Source of the DNA: Aromatoleum buckelii
GTDB lineage: Bacteria > Pseudomonadota > Gammaproteobacteria > Burkholderiales > Rhodocyclaceae
Direction of reading: 5' to 3'
DNA: 64,000 bases
NCBI RefSeq assembly: GCF_012910785.2
Contig: NZ_WTVH02000010.1
Span: 682,001-746,000, forward strand
Below are positions 1 through 9,000 of this stretch, piece by piece (the first letter of the stretch is position 1; each line of letters starts with the position of its first letter). Position numbers and translations under genes: made by a program. Under the pieces are notes generated by a model that worked only from the letters and a program-made list of their open reading frames with translations, was not told where the DNA came from and searched no databases.

Positions 1-886
1 CACTGTAATGTTCGCAGTGCTCGATGTATTCGCGCGTGCTCTTCGGCATCGCCACCCGCGCCCGCGTGATGTGGCCAACGAGATCACGGCCTTTCACGAT
101 GAGCTGCAGCCCGTCGGCCGCAAGCTGCAGGTCCTCTGCCGACGTCGCGCCGACGAGCCGCGGCGCGAACGCGGCGAGTTCTTCGCCGGCTACGGCGAAA
201 TCCGCCCACACGTCGAAAATCGCCGGGTCGGTGCGCAGCGTTTCGCATTTGATCTTGGCGGCCTCGGTGAAGCGCAGCACCGGGCCTTCGATGCCTTCGA
301 ACAGCCGCGTCCCGCCGAAAGTCCCGACGATCACCTGCGCAATGCGATCGATGTCACGCAGGGTCTGGGCAATTTTGATATAGCGGCTGTCGTAGAAGGC
401 TTCGACCGGGATCGAGAATGCCCGGAACGGCTCGCCCCACAGCTCGTCGATGCCCTCTTCGCCGCTGCGGTGCAGCACCATTTTGCCGAAAGTCAGCGCT
501 TCCTGCAGACAGAAGCCGCACTCGCGCATCAACGCGTTTTCCTCGTCGATCTCGATGCCGAGCTCCTGCAGTTCCATGAGTTTCGTGAAGATGTCGGTCG
601 CGCGGTTGAACAATGCTCCGGCGAGCATCGCTCCCTTGACCCGCTTGCGCGCCGGTTCGGTCTCCGACTCGAAGGCCTGTCGCGCTTCGTTCAGCCGACG
701 TCCCGGGATGTTGATGCCGTGTTCGACGTGATTGAACAGCCGGCGCGTCAGGGCTTCGATCAGCTGCTTCTTTGCTCGCAGCGAGTCCACGGGCGGATCG
801 TAGGCCTTGATCCAGTAACCGTCGTAGAAGACGCGTTCGATGTTCCCGATGACGCGAACAGTGCCATTGGCGATCAGTGTGTTCAT
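1..886 (-). CDS. Unrecognised conserved-looking protein, 3' end cut off by the window edge
   Basis: An uninterrupted reading frame runs leftward from an ATG at 886 and leaves the window after 295 complete codons. I do not recognise the family. The product begins MNTLIANGTVRVIGNIERVF and has no signal peptide or membrane segment. It looks soluble and mostly helical, with a charged middle region (ESETEPARKRVK) and a single CGFC pair near residue 125. Codon use is GC-rich like its neighbours, and a long open frame on the opposite strand looks like its shadow. It is followed upstream in the same orientation by sixA and the CYTH-CHAD gene, so a shared transcription unit is possible. The Shine-Dalgarno sequence is weak. 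The coding call is fairly sure; the function is unknown. Confidence 0.72.
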   Translation of the reverse strand, partial: MNTLIANGTVRVIGNIERVFYDGYWIKAYDPPVDSLRAKKQLIEALTRRLFNHVEHGINIPGRRLNEARQAFESETEPARKRVKGAMLAGALFNRATDIFTKLMELQELGIEIDEENALMRECGFCLQEALTFGKMVLHRSGEEGIDELWGEPFRAFSIPVEAFYDSRYIKIAQTLRDIDRIAQVIVGTFGGTRLFEGIEGPVLRFTEAAKIKCETLRTDPAIFDVWADFAVAGEELAAFAPRLVGATSAEDLQLAADGLQLIVKGRDLVGHITRARVAMPKSTREYIEHCEHYS

Positions 887-1034
887 GGCGGCCCATTTCG
901 GTTCATGTGACTGACAGTTTAGGCATGAAACCGGGCGTTGTGCACTGCACGAAATCATGTTTCCCCGTCATCCTGGATGCGGCACGCCCCAGGTTGGGCA
1001 GTTTGGGCGCTTCACATCCCTACGCCCTCCCGAA

Positions 1035-1487
1035 TCAGGTTAAATCGGCAGGGATTGCGGCCCGCAGCACTGTCTGCGGCTCGCCTTCGCGCACGCGGTT
1101 GTTGAACCACCATAGCGCGCCTTTCTTGATCGTCCAGTCGGCTTCCGCGCCGCACAAAAGCAGCGCCGCGAGCCGCCCCAGCGTGGGCTGATGGCCGACG
1201 ATCAGACACGCGCCGCGCCCCTCCGGCCAGCGGGCCGCGGCGATGAGGTCCGCGACGCCGGCCTCGGGCCCGATCGACGGCACGATCTCGAAATCCCGCG
1301 TGAACGCCAGCGCGGTCTGGCGCGTGCGCACCGTCGGGCTGACGAGTATCCGCAGTGCTTTCGGGTGGTGCTCGTCGAGCCAGCGCGCCATGCGCCGCGC
1401 CTGCTCGCGCCCGCGCGCGCTCAGTTCTCGGGCCCCGTCCGGACTGCCTTCGACAGCCTCCGCGTGACGCCACAACAACAAATCCAT
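1035..1487 (-). CDS. sixA: SixA-type phosphohistidine phosphatase (histidine phosphatase superfamily)
   Basis: This is a 150-residue cytoplasmic phosphatase of the branch-1 histidine phosphatase (phosphoglycerate mutase-like) superfamily. SixA enzymes remove phosphate from phosphohistidine in phosphorelay or PTS proteins. The catalytic RHA motif is at residues 7-9, with nucleophile His8. The second conserved histidine is in VGHQPTLG at about residue 99, and SPTVRTRQTA near 50 supplies the conserved arginines. The length matches SixA (about 150-160 residues). It lies about 100 bp downstream of the CYTH-CHAD gene on the same strand. SixA homologues are often found near polyphosphate genes in proteobacteria, and CHAD proteins bind polyphosphate, so the pairing may be functional. 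The true substrate cannot be read from sequence. Confidence 0.88.
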   Translation of the reverse strand: MDLLLWRHAEAVEGSPDGARELSARGREQARRMARWLDEHHPKALRILVSPTVRTRQTALAFTRDFEIVPSIGPEAGVADLIAAARWPEGRGACLIVGHQPTLGRLAALLLCGAEADWTIKKGALWWFNNRVREGEPQTVLRAAIPADLT

Positions 1488-1584
1488 CGCTTGCTCCCGG
1501 TCAAAGGGCGACAGCCTGAATGCGGCTGGTTACGCCTCGATGACGGGTCGACCGTCGTCCCTCGGTTCGAGTGCCCTTACGCGC

Positions 1585-3090
1585 TCAGCGGGCCCACGGG
1601 GTCTTGCCCCACAGCAGCGGCTCGAGCTCGCGCAGCGAACGCCGCGCCAGGCGCGCATATCTCGGGCTGTGCCAGCCGCTGACGAAAGCCGCCGCCGCGC
1701 GCAGTTCGGCGTCCTCGCCGGCCCACCCGAGCAACCGTCCGCGGGCGACATCGACGTCATTGACGAAGCCCAGCGCATCCTGGGCCCGGACGATGCGCTC
1801 GAGATAGCGCCGGCTGGCCTTGGCGGGGAACAGCGGAGCGAAGAACTCGACTCCGTAGCGCAGGCGCTTGAGCGCGATCCGCAACGCGTGCAGATGCGCC
1901 GGCACCAGATCGGCCGCGGCTTCGAAGCGTCGCCGCACTTTCTTGCGCAGGCGCGTGAGCTGGAGGCGCACGAAATTGCGCAGATCGATCGCGTCGATCA
2001 GCTCGTTGGTCGGCAGCGCATGGAGTGCGGCGGTGAATCCGATCAGCAGGCGGCCCTGGGCAGCGAGGTCGAGGTCATGGACCGCCGCGTCGCGCGCTTC
2101 ATCGCGTGCGGCGAGCGCGAGTCCGGCCAGCCGCCTGATCGCCGGTTCTTCGGTCGTCGCGCCCGCGACGACCGGAGCGAGCACTTCGTCGTAGAGCACG
2201 TCGAGGTCCCGCGTGTCGCCGAAGCGATCGGCATTGTGCTTGAGCCGTTCGCGCCAGTCGGCGACGAAATCCGCGGGCAGGGCGGGCGCGAACAGCGCGA
2301 GCAGCGAGCGCAGGCGCCGCAACGCAACACGCAACTGATGGATGAATTCCGGTTTGCTGCTATGTGCCGCGGCGCTCACGTTCGCCTGCCACTGCCGCAG
2401 GCACGAGGACGCCAGCGTCCGGAACGCTTCGACCGGCGTCTCGTTCGCGTCAATCGTCGACGCTTCGGCGCGCATCGCTTCAGGCTCGCCGCCCAGATGT
2501 AGCCGGTAGCCACGTTCGGCCTTGCTGACGTCGTTCGGCAGCAGCGGGAGGTCGGCAGCGAGTTGCGACGCGAGCAGCAGCAGGTCGAGCGGTTCCCCTT
2601 CGACGAGCTCCAGTTCGAGCTCGCAGATCGGCTCGCGCTGTTCGCCGGCGATCACTTCGCCGGTGTCGATCATTATCAGGATGTGCACGCCTTCGCGCGG
2701 GGCGTACAGGCGCGTCTCGCGGCGAAAGCGTGTCGAGAACACCGGCTGCAGCGCCGCTTCGTGCCGCTTCAGCAGCTTCAGCACCTTGGGCGCATCGATG
2801 GCGGCGAAATCGAAGGCGCCGCTGTACGGCTGTTCCCATTCCGGGCGCTGCGTCAGGCCGCCTGCGGAGACAGCCGAGCATTTCACCGTCTGCAGCCGCA
2901 CCCGCCCGTGGCGGCGAATGCGAAGCGCGACTTTGCGCTGCTTCAGCGCGAGCTCCGGCGTGTCGAAGTAAGTGTTGTCGAGCGTCACGGCGTTGCCCTG
3001 CCGGGCGGCACCGCTGAAGATCGGATGGCGACGCAGCGCGGGCACCGCTTTCGCAGGCAGGCTGAGCTTGAGTTCGATTTCCTGGCTCAT
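1585..3090 (-). CDS. CYTH and CHAD domain protein, inorganic triphosphatase family
   Basis: The 501-residue protein has an N-terminal CYTH (triphosphate tunnel metalloenzyme) domain, about residues 1-200. It opens with EIELK at 4-8, the ExExK signature that binds metal and triphosphate. A C-terminal helical CHAD domain (about 225-495) is rich in conserved His/Arg positions such as HQLRVALRRLRSL and ALKRLRYGVEFF. E. coli YgiF (433 residues) has the same architecture and hydrolyses inorganic triphosphate; CHAD domains bind polyphosphate. The start at 3090 gives MSQEIELKL, exactly where family members begin. It sits between sixA and glnE on the minus strand with about 160 bp upstream. A triphosphatase or polyphosphate-associated role is inferred from the family. 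Confidence 0.9.
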   Translation of the reverse strand: MSQEIELKLSLPAKAVPALRRHPIFSGAARQGNAVTLDNTYFDTPELALKQRKVALRIRRHGRVRLQTVKCSAVSAGGLTQRPEWEQPYSGAFDFAAIDAPKVLKLLKRHEAALQPVFSTRFRRETRLYAPREGVHILIMIDTGEVIAGEQREPICELELELVEGEPLDLLLLASQLAADLPLLPNDVSKAERGYRLHLGGEPEAMRAEASTIDANETPVEAFRTLASSCLRQWQANVSAAAHSSKPEFIHQLRVALRRLRSLLALFAPALPADFVADWRERLKHNADRFGDTRDLDVLYDEVLAPVVAGATTEEPAIRRLAGLALAARDEARDAAVHDLDLAAQGRLLIGFTAALHALPTNELIDAIDLRNFVRLQLTRLRKKVRRRFEAAADLVPAHLHALRIALKRLRYGVEFFAPLFPAKASRRYLERIVRAQDALGFVNDVDVARGRLLGWAGEDAELRAAAAFVSGWHSPRYARLARRSLRELEPLLWGKTPWAR

Positions 3091-3202
3091 CGGAAGGAGG
3101 CGGACGATGGGTGAAGAAGTGGGCGATTGTAGTCCGCGTGCCGTTACCGAAGATGCATGGCGATGCGATGTGAGCGCGGCGGGAGTTCGGCGCGCAGCGG
3201 CG

Positions 3203-3257
3203 GGCTCAGGGCGGGGCGCCGCCGCGGCTCAGGGCGGGGCGCCGCCGCAGCTCAGGG
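3203..3257. repeat. Tandem 23-bp GC-rich repeat touching the glnE stop codon
   Basis: The unit GGCTCAGGGCGGGGCGCCGC followed by CGC occurs at 3203-3225 and again, identically, at 3226-3248. A third partial copy (GCTCAGGGG) at 3250-3258 contains the complement of the glnE stop codon. Each unit contains the palindrome GGCGCC, so the transcript can fold. It probably arose by duplication of the glnE 3' end and may vary in copy number between strains. No T-run follows, so a classic terminator is not supported. Confidence 0.75.
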
Positions 3258-5936
3258 GCTGCCGAACACGATTGCCCAGAGCGCCTGGACCGATTCCCGG
3301 GCAGCCGCGACCTCGTCCGGATCGACCAGCGACAGCAGGCCGTTGAGGCGCTGGCGGTGCTGCAGGCGACGGAACAGGCGATAGCTGTCGCCGCAGCGCG
3401 CAGCCAGCTCGGCGGGAATCAGGCCGAGTTCGCCGGCGATGCGCAGCAGCGCGATGTTCCCGAGGTTGCCGGTGAGTTCCGGGTAGCGGTGCGCGTGGCC
3501 GAGCACGAGGTACTGGATCAGGAATTCGACGTCCACGAGGCCACCGGCGTCGTGCTTGAGGTTGAACCGTTCGCTTTTTCCGGCGTGCGCGGCGCTCATC
3601 CTGCGGCGCATCGTCAGCACTTCGGCACGCAAGCTGTCCAGGTCGCGCGGCAGGCGCAGCACTTCGCAGCGGATGCGCTCGAAAGCCGCGCCGATCGTCG
3701 CGTCGCCGGCGGCGAAGCGGGCGCGCGTCAGCGCCTGGTGTTCCCACACCCATGCCGATTCGAGCTGGTACTTGCGGAACGACTCGATCGACGTCACGAG
3801 CAGGCCGGAATCGCCGTTCGGGCGCAGCCGCAGGTCGGTCTCGAACAGGATGCCGGCGGCGGTCTGGCTCGACAGCCAGGTGTTGATGCGCTGCGCGAGC
3901 CGGGTGTAGACCTCGAGCGCCTCGGGGGCCGGATCGTCGAACAGGAACACGATGTCGAGGTCCGACGCGTAGCCGAGTTCCTTGCCGCCGAGCTTGCCGT
4001 ACGCGATGACGGCGAATGCCGGCTCGTCGCGATGACGGATCTTGATCTTGCGCCACACCAGCGGCAGCGCGAGTTCGAGCATCAGGTCGGCGAGCGCCGA
4101 CAGGTGGTCGGCGAGCTTCTCGACGGACAGCAGGCCGGCGATGTCCTGCGTCAGCAGCCGGAACACCTGCGCGTGGTGCTGCTCGCGCATGACGTCCATC
4201 TGGCGCTCCATGTCGGGCTCGAGCGTGTCCAGCGTGTCGCGCATCTGCGCGCGCAGCGCGTCCCAGTCCGGAGCCGGTTCGAGATTGCGGTCGTCGAGCA
4301 GTTCGTCGAGCAGGATCGGGTGGCGCGTGAGGTACTGCGCCGCCCAGCGTGACGCGCCGACGAGGTCGGCGACGCGCCGCAGCGCCTGCGGGTATTGCTG
4401 CAGCAGCGCGAGGTAGGCGCCGCGGCGGCTGATCGCCTCGATCAGGTCGATGCAGCGCGCGAGCGTTTCGTCCGGGCCCGGCGTCGCGGCAGCGACTTCG
4501 ACGACGCGCGGCATCAGCGCGTCGAGGCGGCTGCGGATGTGGTTCGGCAGCTGCTGGTAGCGTGCGCTCCCGTGCAGCGCCGCAAGCCGGTGTGCGGCGC
4601 CGGACGGGTCGCCGTAGCCGAGGCGCGAGAGGATCGGTTCGGCCTGCTCGATGTCCCGCGCGGCCGCCCACATGCTGTCGAGCGTGTGGGCTTCCTCGCT
4701 CGGATCGCCGAACACGTGATCGAAATGGCGACTCACCGCGGCACGATGGTGGTCGAGCACGCCGAGGAAGGACGCGTAGTCGGGAAAGTCCATCGCCCGC
4801 GCAATGCACTCGCGGTCTTCGTCGTTGCCGGGCAGGTCGTGCGTCTGTGCGTCGTCGAGGTACTGCAGCCGGTGCTCGAGGCGGCGCAGGAAGTTGTAGG
4901 CTTCGGCCAGCTCTCCGACTGTCTGCGGCGTGAGCATGCCGCGCTCGCCGAGCACCGCGAGCACGTCGAGCGTCGCGCGTACCTGCAGTCCCGGTTCGCG
5001 CCCGCCGCGAATCAGCTGGAACACCTGCGCGGTGAATTCGATCTCGCGGATGCCGCCGGGCCCGAGCTTGATGTTGTTCACGCGGTCGCGCCGCGTGACT
5101 TCGCGCCGGATCTGCGCGTGCAGCGCGCGCATCGCGTTGATCGAGCCGAAATCCAGGTATTTGCGGAACACGAACGGGTGCGCGATCTGTTCCAGCTCGT
5201 GATAGCGCTCGCCGGCCAGCACGCGCGCCTTGATCCACGCGTAGCGCTCCCATTCGCGACCCTGGGTGATGAAATAGTTTTCCAGCGCATCGAAGGAGCA
5301 CACCAGCGGCCCCGAATCGCCGTTCGGCCGCAGACGCATGTCGACGCGGAACACCTGGCCATGCTCGGTGACGTCGGCGAGCGCCTGGATCATCTGCTTG
5401 CCGAGCCGTTCGAAGAATTCGAAGTTGCTGATCACCTTGTTGCCGCCGGTGTCGCCGTCTTCCGGGTAGACGAAGATCAGGTCGATGTCCGACGACACGT
5501 TGAGTTCGCGCCCGCCCAGCTTGCCCATGCCGATGACCAGCAGCTCCTGCTCCCAGCCGGTCGGCGACAGCGGCGCGCCATAACGCGCGACGAGCCCTTC
5601 GCGCAGCACTTCGTACGCGGCACGCACCGTCACTTCGGCGAGGACGGTCATCGTTTCGGTCACTTCGGCGAGGTCCGCGAATCCGTTCAGGTCGCGCGCC
5701 AGGACGTGGCAGAGGACCCAGCTGCGCAAGTGGCGCAGACTCGCCCGCAGCCTCGCTTCATCGAGGCCGCGGTTCGCGAGGAACGACGACATCGCCTCGC
5801 TGTCGAGCGGTTGTCCGATCGAACCAGCGAGCTGTGCGGCGAGCCACGGCCGGCTGTCGAGCATGCGGCGCATGAATCGGGAAATGGACGCGGCGCGGCG
5901 GAGCGGTTCGGGCAGCGGCGAGGAGTCGACGGACAT
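3252..5936 (-). CDS. glnE: Bifunctional glutamine synthetase adenylyltransferase / adenylyl-removing enzyme
   Basis: GlnE adds AMP to, and removes it from, a tyrosine of glutamine synthetase under control of PII, setting nitrogen assimilation. Two nucleotidyltransferase modules are visible. The N-terminal one contains GMGKLGGRELNVSSDIDLIF and the C-terminal one contains AYGKLGGKELGYASDLDIVF; each carries the metal-binding DxD pair. Helical PII-binding segments lie between and after them. From ATG 5936 the product is 894 residues, slightly shorter than E. coli GlnE (946). An in-frame ATG at 5957 is an alternative start. The frame stays open further upstream, but that part does not resemble GlnE. 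It is divergent from the YhdP-type gene, an arrangement common in betaproteobacteria. A long minus-strand frame inside it (3229-5301) is a shadow. Confidence 0.95.
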   Translation of the reverse strand: MSVDSSPLPEPLRRAASISRFMRRMLDSRPWLAAQLAGSIGQPLDSEAMSSFLANRGLDEARLRASLRHLRSWVLCHVLARDLNGFADLAEVTETMTVLAEVTVRAAYEVLREGLVARYGAPLSPTGWEQELLVIGMGKLGGRELNVSSDIDLIFVYPEDGDTGGNKVISNFEFFERLGKQMIQALADVTEHGQVFRVDMRLRPNGDSGPLVCSFDALENYFITQGREWERYAWIKARVLAGERYHELEQIAHPFVFRKYLDFGSINAMRALHAQIRREVTRRDRVNNIKLGPGGIREIEFTAQVFQLIRGGREPGLQVRATLDVLAVLGERGMLTPQTVGELAEAYNFLRRLEHRLQYLDDAQTHDLPGNDEDRECIARAMDFPDYASFLGVLDHHRAAVSRHFDHVFGDPSEEAHTLDSMWAAARDIEQAEPILSRLGYGDPSGAAHRLAALHGSARYQQLPNHIRSRLDALMPRVVEVAAATPGPDETLARCIDLIEAISRRGAYLALLQQYPQALRRVADLVGASRWAAQYLTRHPILLDELLDDRNLEPAPDWDALRAQMRDTLDTLEPDMERQMDVMREQHHAQVFRLLTQDIAGLLSVEKLADHLSALADLMLELALPLVWRKIKIRHRDEPAFAVIAYGKLGGKELGYASDLDIVFLFDDPAPEALEVYTRLAQRINTWLSSQTAAGILFETDLRLRPNGDSGLLVTSIESFRKYQLESAWVWEHQALTRARFAAGDATIGAAFERIRCEVLRLPRDLDSLRAEVLTMRRRMSAAHAGKSERFNLKHDAGGLVDVEFLIQYLVLGHAHRYPELTGNLGNIALLRIAGELGLIPAELAARCGDSYRLFRRLQHRQRLNGLLSLVDPDEVAAARESVQALWAIVFGSP

Positions 5937-6075
5937 GGGAGGCGAGCTCCGGATCATTGTTAGAATGGCGGGCTCCTGACGCCGCGTGGCGGCGTCGGCG
6001 CGGAGGACGTGGAGCGGATTGTAGCCAAGCCTGTCCGTTTTCAGTCGTGCAGCATCGGCCTCAAGCATTGTCGAG

Positions 6076-9000
6076 ATGAACGCTCCTTCCGTCCTTCCTG
6101 CCGCACACGCCGCCTCCCCGGCCACGCGCCGCCGCGCCGCGTGGGGTCCCGTGGCGATCGGGCTCGCGGTCGCATTCTTCGTCGCGGCGCTGTCGTTCCT
6201 GCTCGTGCGCGACGTGCTGCTGCCGCGTGCCGACCAGTACCGCGGCCACCTCGCCGCGCTGATCGGCGACGCCCTCGGCCTGCCGGTTTCGATCGACGCA
6301 TTGTCGGCCGACGTGTCGGGGCTGCGTCCGCGCCTGCATCTGTCGGGCGTCGAACTGCGCGATCGTGAAGGCCGTCCCGCGCTGCGGCTCGACACCGTCG
6401 ATGCGACGCTCGCGTGGTCGTCGCTGCTGCGCGGGCAGCCGCACTTTCACCGGCTCGTCCTGCATGCGCCGCAACTGGCGTTGCGGCGCGACGCCGCCGG
6501 GCAGCTCTTCGTTGCCGGGATTCCGGTCGCCTCAGGCGGCCCTTCCGGCGGGCTGTCCGATTGGCTGTTCGGGCAGCGCGAGATCGTGATCCGCGACGCA
6601 GCGGTGAGCTGGCACGATGCGCAGCGCGCCGCGCCCGAGCTGCGGCTCGAGCACGTGAATTTTCGTCTTGCCCACGCTGGGGGACGTTACCGCTTCGGCC
6701 TGCAGGCCACGCCTCCGGCGGCGCTCGCGTCGACACTCGACCTGCGCGGGGACATCACGAGTGCACAGCCTGCCGAGCCCGCGACGTGGAGTGGCGAGCT
6801 TTACTTGGCTCTCGCACAGGCCGATTTGGGAGGATGGCGAGCATGGATCGACTACCCGATCGAACTAGCGGGCAGCGGCGGCGTGCGGGCGTGGCTGGAA
6901 TTCACGCGCGGGCAGCCGGAAGCGTTCACGGCGAATTTCGCTGCCGATGAGGTCGCGACTCGCCTCGCTGCGGACCTGCCCGAACTGCAGCTCGCCAGCG
7001 CCCGCGGCTGGCTGTCCGGGCGGCGTTCGCCAGCGGGACTGAGCGCATCGACGCGGGCGCTGCGAATCGTCACCGACGACGGCCTGGAGGTCGAGCCTGT
7101 CGATCTCGACTTCATGCTGCGCGAGCCGATCGACGGCAACGCGGATGGGGGACAGTTCAGTGCGAACCGGCTCGATTTCGCCGTGCTCGCGCGTCTGGCG
7201 GCGCATCTGCCGTTCGACGAGGCGGTGCGTGAGCGCCTTGCGGCGGTCGATCCGCAGGGGCGGCTGGAGGCGTTGCAGCTCGCATGGCGCGGCGATGTCG
7301 CGCGGCCGGACAGTTGGAGCCTGAAGACGCGGTTCCACGAGCTCGGGCTGCGCCCGCAAGGCGTGCTGCCGGGCCTCGCGGGGCTGTCCGGCGAGATCGA
7401 AGGCGACGAGCAGCGCGGCCGTTTCGGTCTCGTCGGGCAGGACATGGCGCTCGACCTGCCTGCGGTCTTCCCGGAATCCCGCCTCGCGTTTTCGATGCTG
7501 CGCGCTGACGGCGGCTGGACGCGGAAGGACGGGCAACTGGAGATCGCGATCGACCGTGCGAGTTTCGACAACCCGGATGCCGCTGGCAGTGCTTCCGGCT
7601 GGTATCGGCCTGCGGCCGAAGGGCGTGGAGAAATCGACCTCGCGGCGCACCTGACGCGCGCCGAAAGCAAGGCCGTGTGGCGCTACCTGCCGAAAGTCGT
7701 CAACGACGCGACGCGCGACTGGCTGCGCCACGCCCTCAGTGGCGGCACGGTGCCGGAGGCGCGGTTGCGGCTCCGGGGCAAGCTCGACGACTTTCCGTTT
7801 CGCGACGGCGCATCGGGCCAGTTCCTCGTGACGACGCGCGTCGCCGGGGCGAGCCTCGACTATGCCGAAGGGTGGCCGGCGATCACCGACATCCACGGCG
7901 AAGTCCGTTTCGATGGGCCGGGGATGCGAATCGTTGCCGAGCGGGCGCGCATCTTCGGCGCGACGCTGGGCCGCGTCGTCGCGGAGGTGCCGGAGCTCGA
8001 CGCGCCAGCCGGCGAGGTGATGACGATCGACGGGCGCGCAGGCGGTCCCACTGCGGAGTTTCTCCGCTTCGTCTCGGCGAGCCCGGTCAGCGGGCGGATC
8101 GACGGTTTCACCGACGGCATGCGCGCCGAGGGGCGTGGAACGCTCGACCTGAAGCTGGTGATGCCGCTGCGCGACATCGCCGACAGCACCGTGAAAGGCG
8201 AATTCCGCTTCGCCGACAATCGCCTGTGGCTCGTCGACGCGTTGCCCCCGGTGACCGAAGCTGCGGGCAGGGTGCGTTTCACCGAAAAAGACCTCGCGAT
8301 CCCGGATGCGCACGGACGGCTTTTCGGCGAACCGATGCAACTGGTTGCCGATGCCGCGAAGGACGGCGGCGTGAGCTTCAGGGCGACGGGTGCGGCCAGC
8401 ATCCAGGCCTTGCGGCACGCGCAGGACTGGCCGGTGCTCGCGCACCTGTCGGGAACGCTGCCGTGGCAGGCGACGATCGACCTGCGCGCGCAGCAGACCC
8501 GCGTCGTCGTGCAGTCCGACCTGTCGGGCGTGGCGTCCAGTCTGCCGGCGCCGATGAACAAGAGTGCGACGGCGCGCTGGCCGCTGCACGTCGCGTTCGC
8601 CTTTCCCGGCGGCGCGCGTGAGGACATCCGCGTCTCGCTCGACGGGCGCGCCGAACTCGAGCTCGTGCGGCGACGCAGCGAGCAGGGATGGGAGATCGAA
8701 CGTGGTGGCCTGGCGCTGTTTGCGCCGCTGCGCCAGGCCGACCGCGGCGTGCTGGTGGTCGCCGATCTCGACGAGTTGGACGTTGATGCGTGGCGTGCGG
8801 TCTTCGATGGCGACGAGAGCACCGGTGAGCAGCCGGGCACGGGTGCTGTCGCCGGGCAGATGCCGCCCCTGGCGGGCATCGAGCTGCAGGCGAAGCGCGC
8901 GACGGCATTCGGGCAGAGCCTGTCGGGGGTGCGGCTCGCGGCCCGAACCGATGCCGGCGGCTGGAAGGGACGCATCGCGAGCACTGAAGTCGAGGGCGAG

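Noticed and set aside
3229-5301. Long minus-strand frame of 690 codons within glnE
   Set aside because: It is an alternate frame of glnE, rich in Arg/Ala/Pro and without family features. High GC content removes stop codons in shadow frames.
6865-8589. Minus-strand frame of 574 codons antisense to the YhdP-type gene
   Set aside because: Composition is biased to Arg/Gln/His as expected for a shadow, there is no ribosome site, and the sense gene has clear family features.
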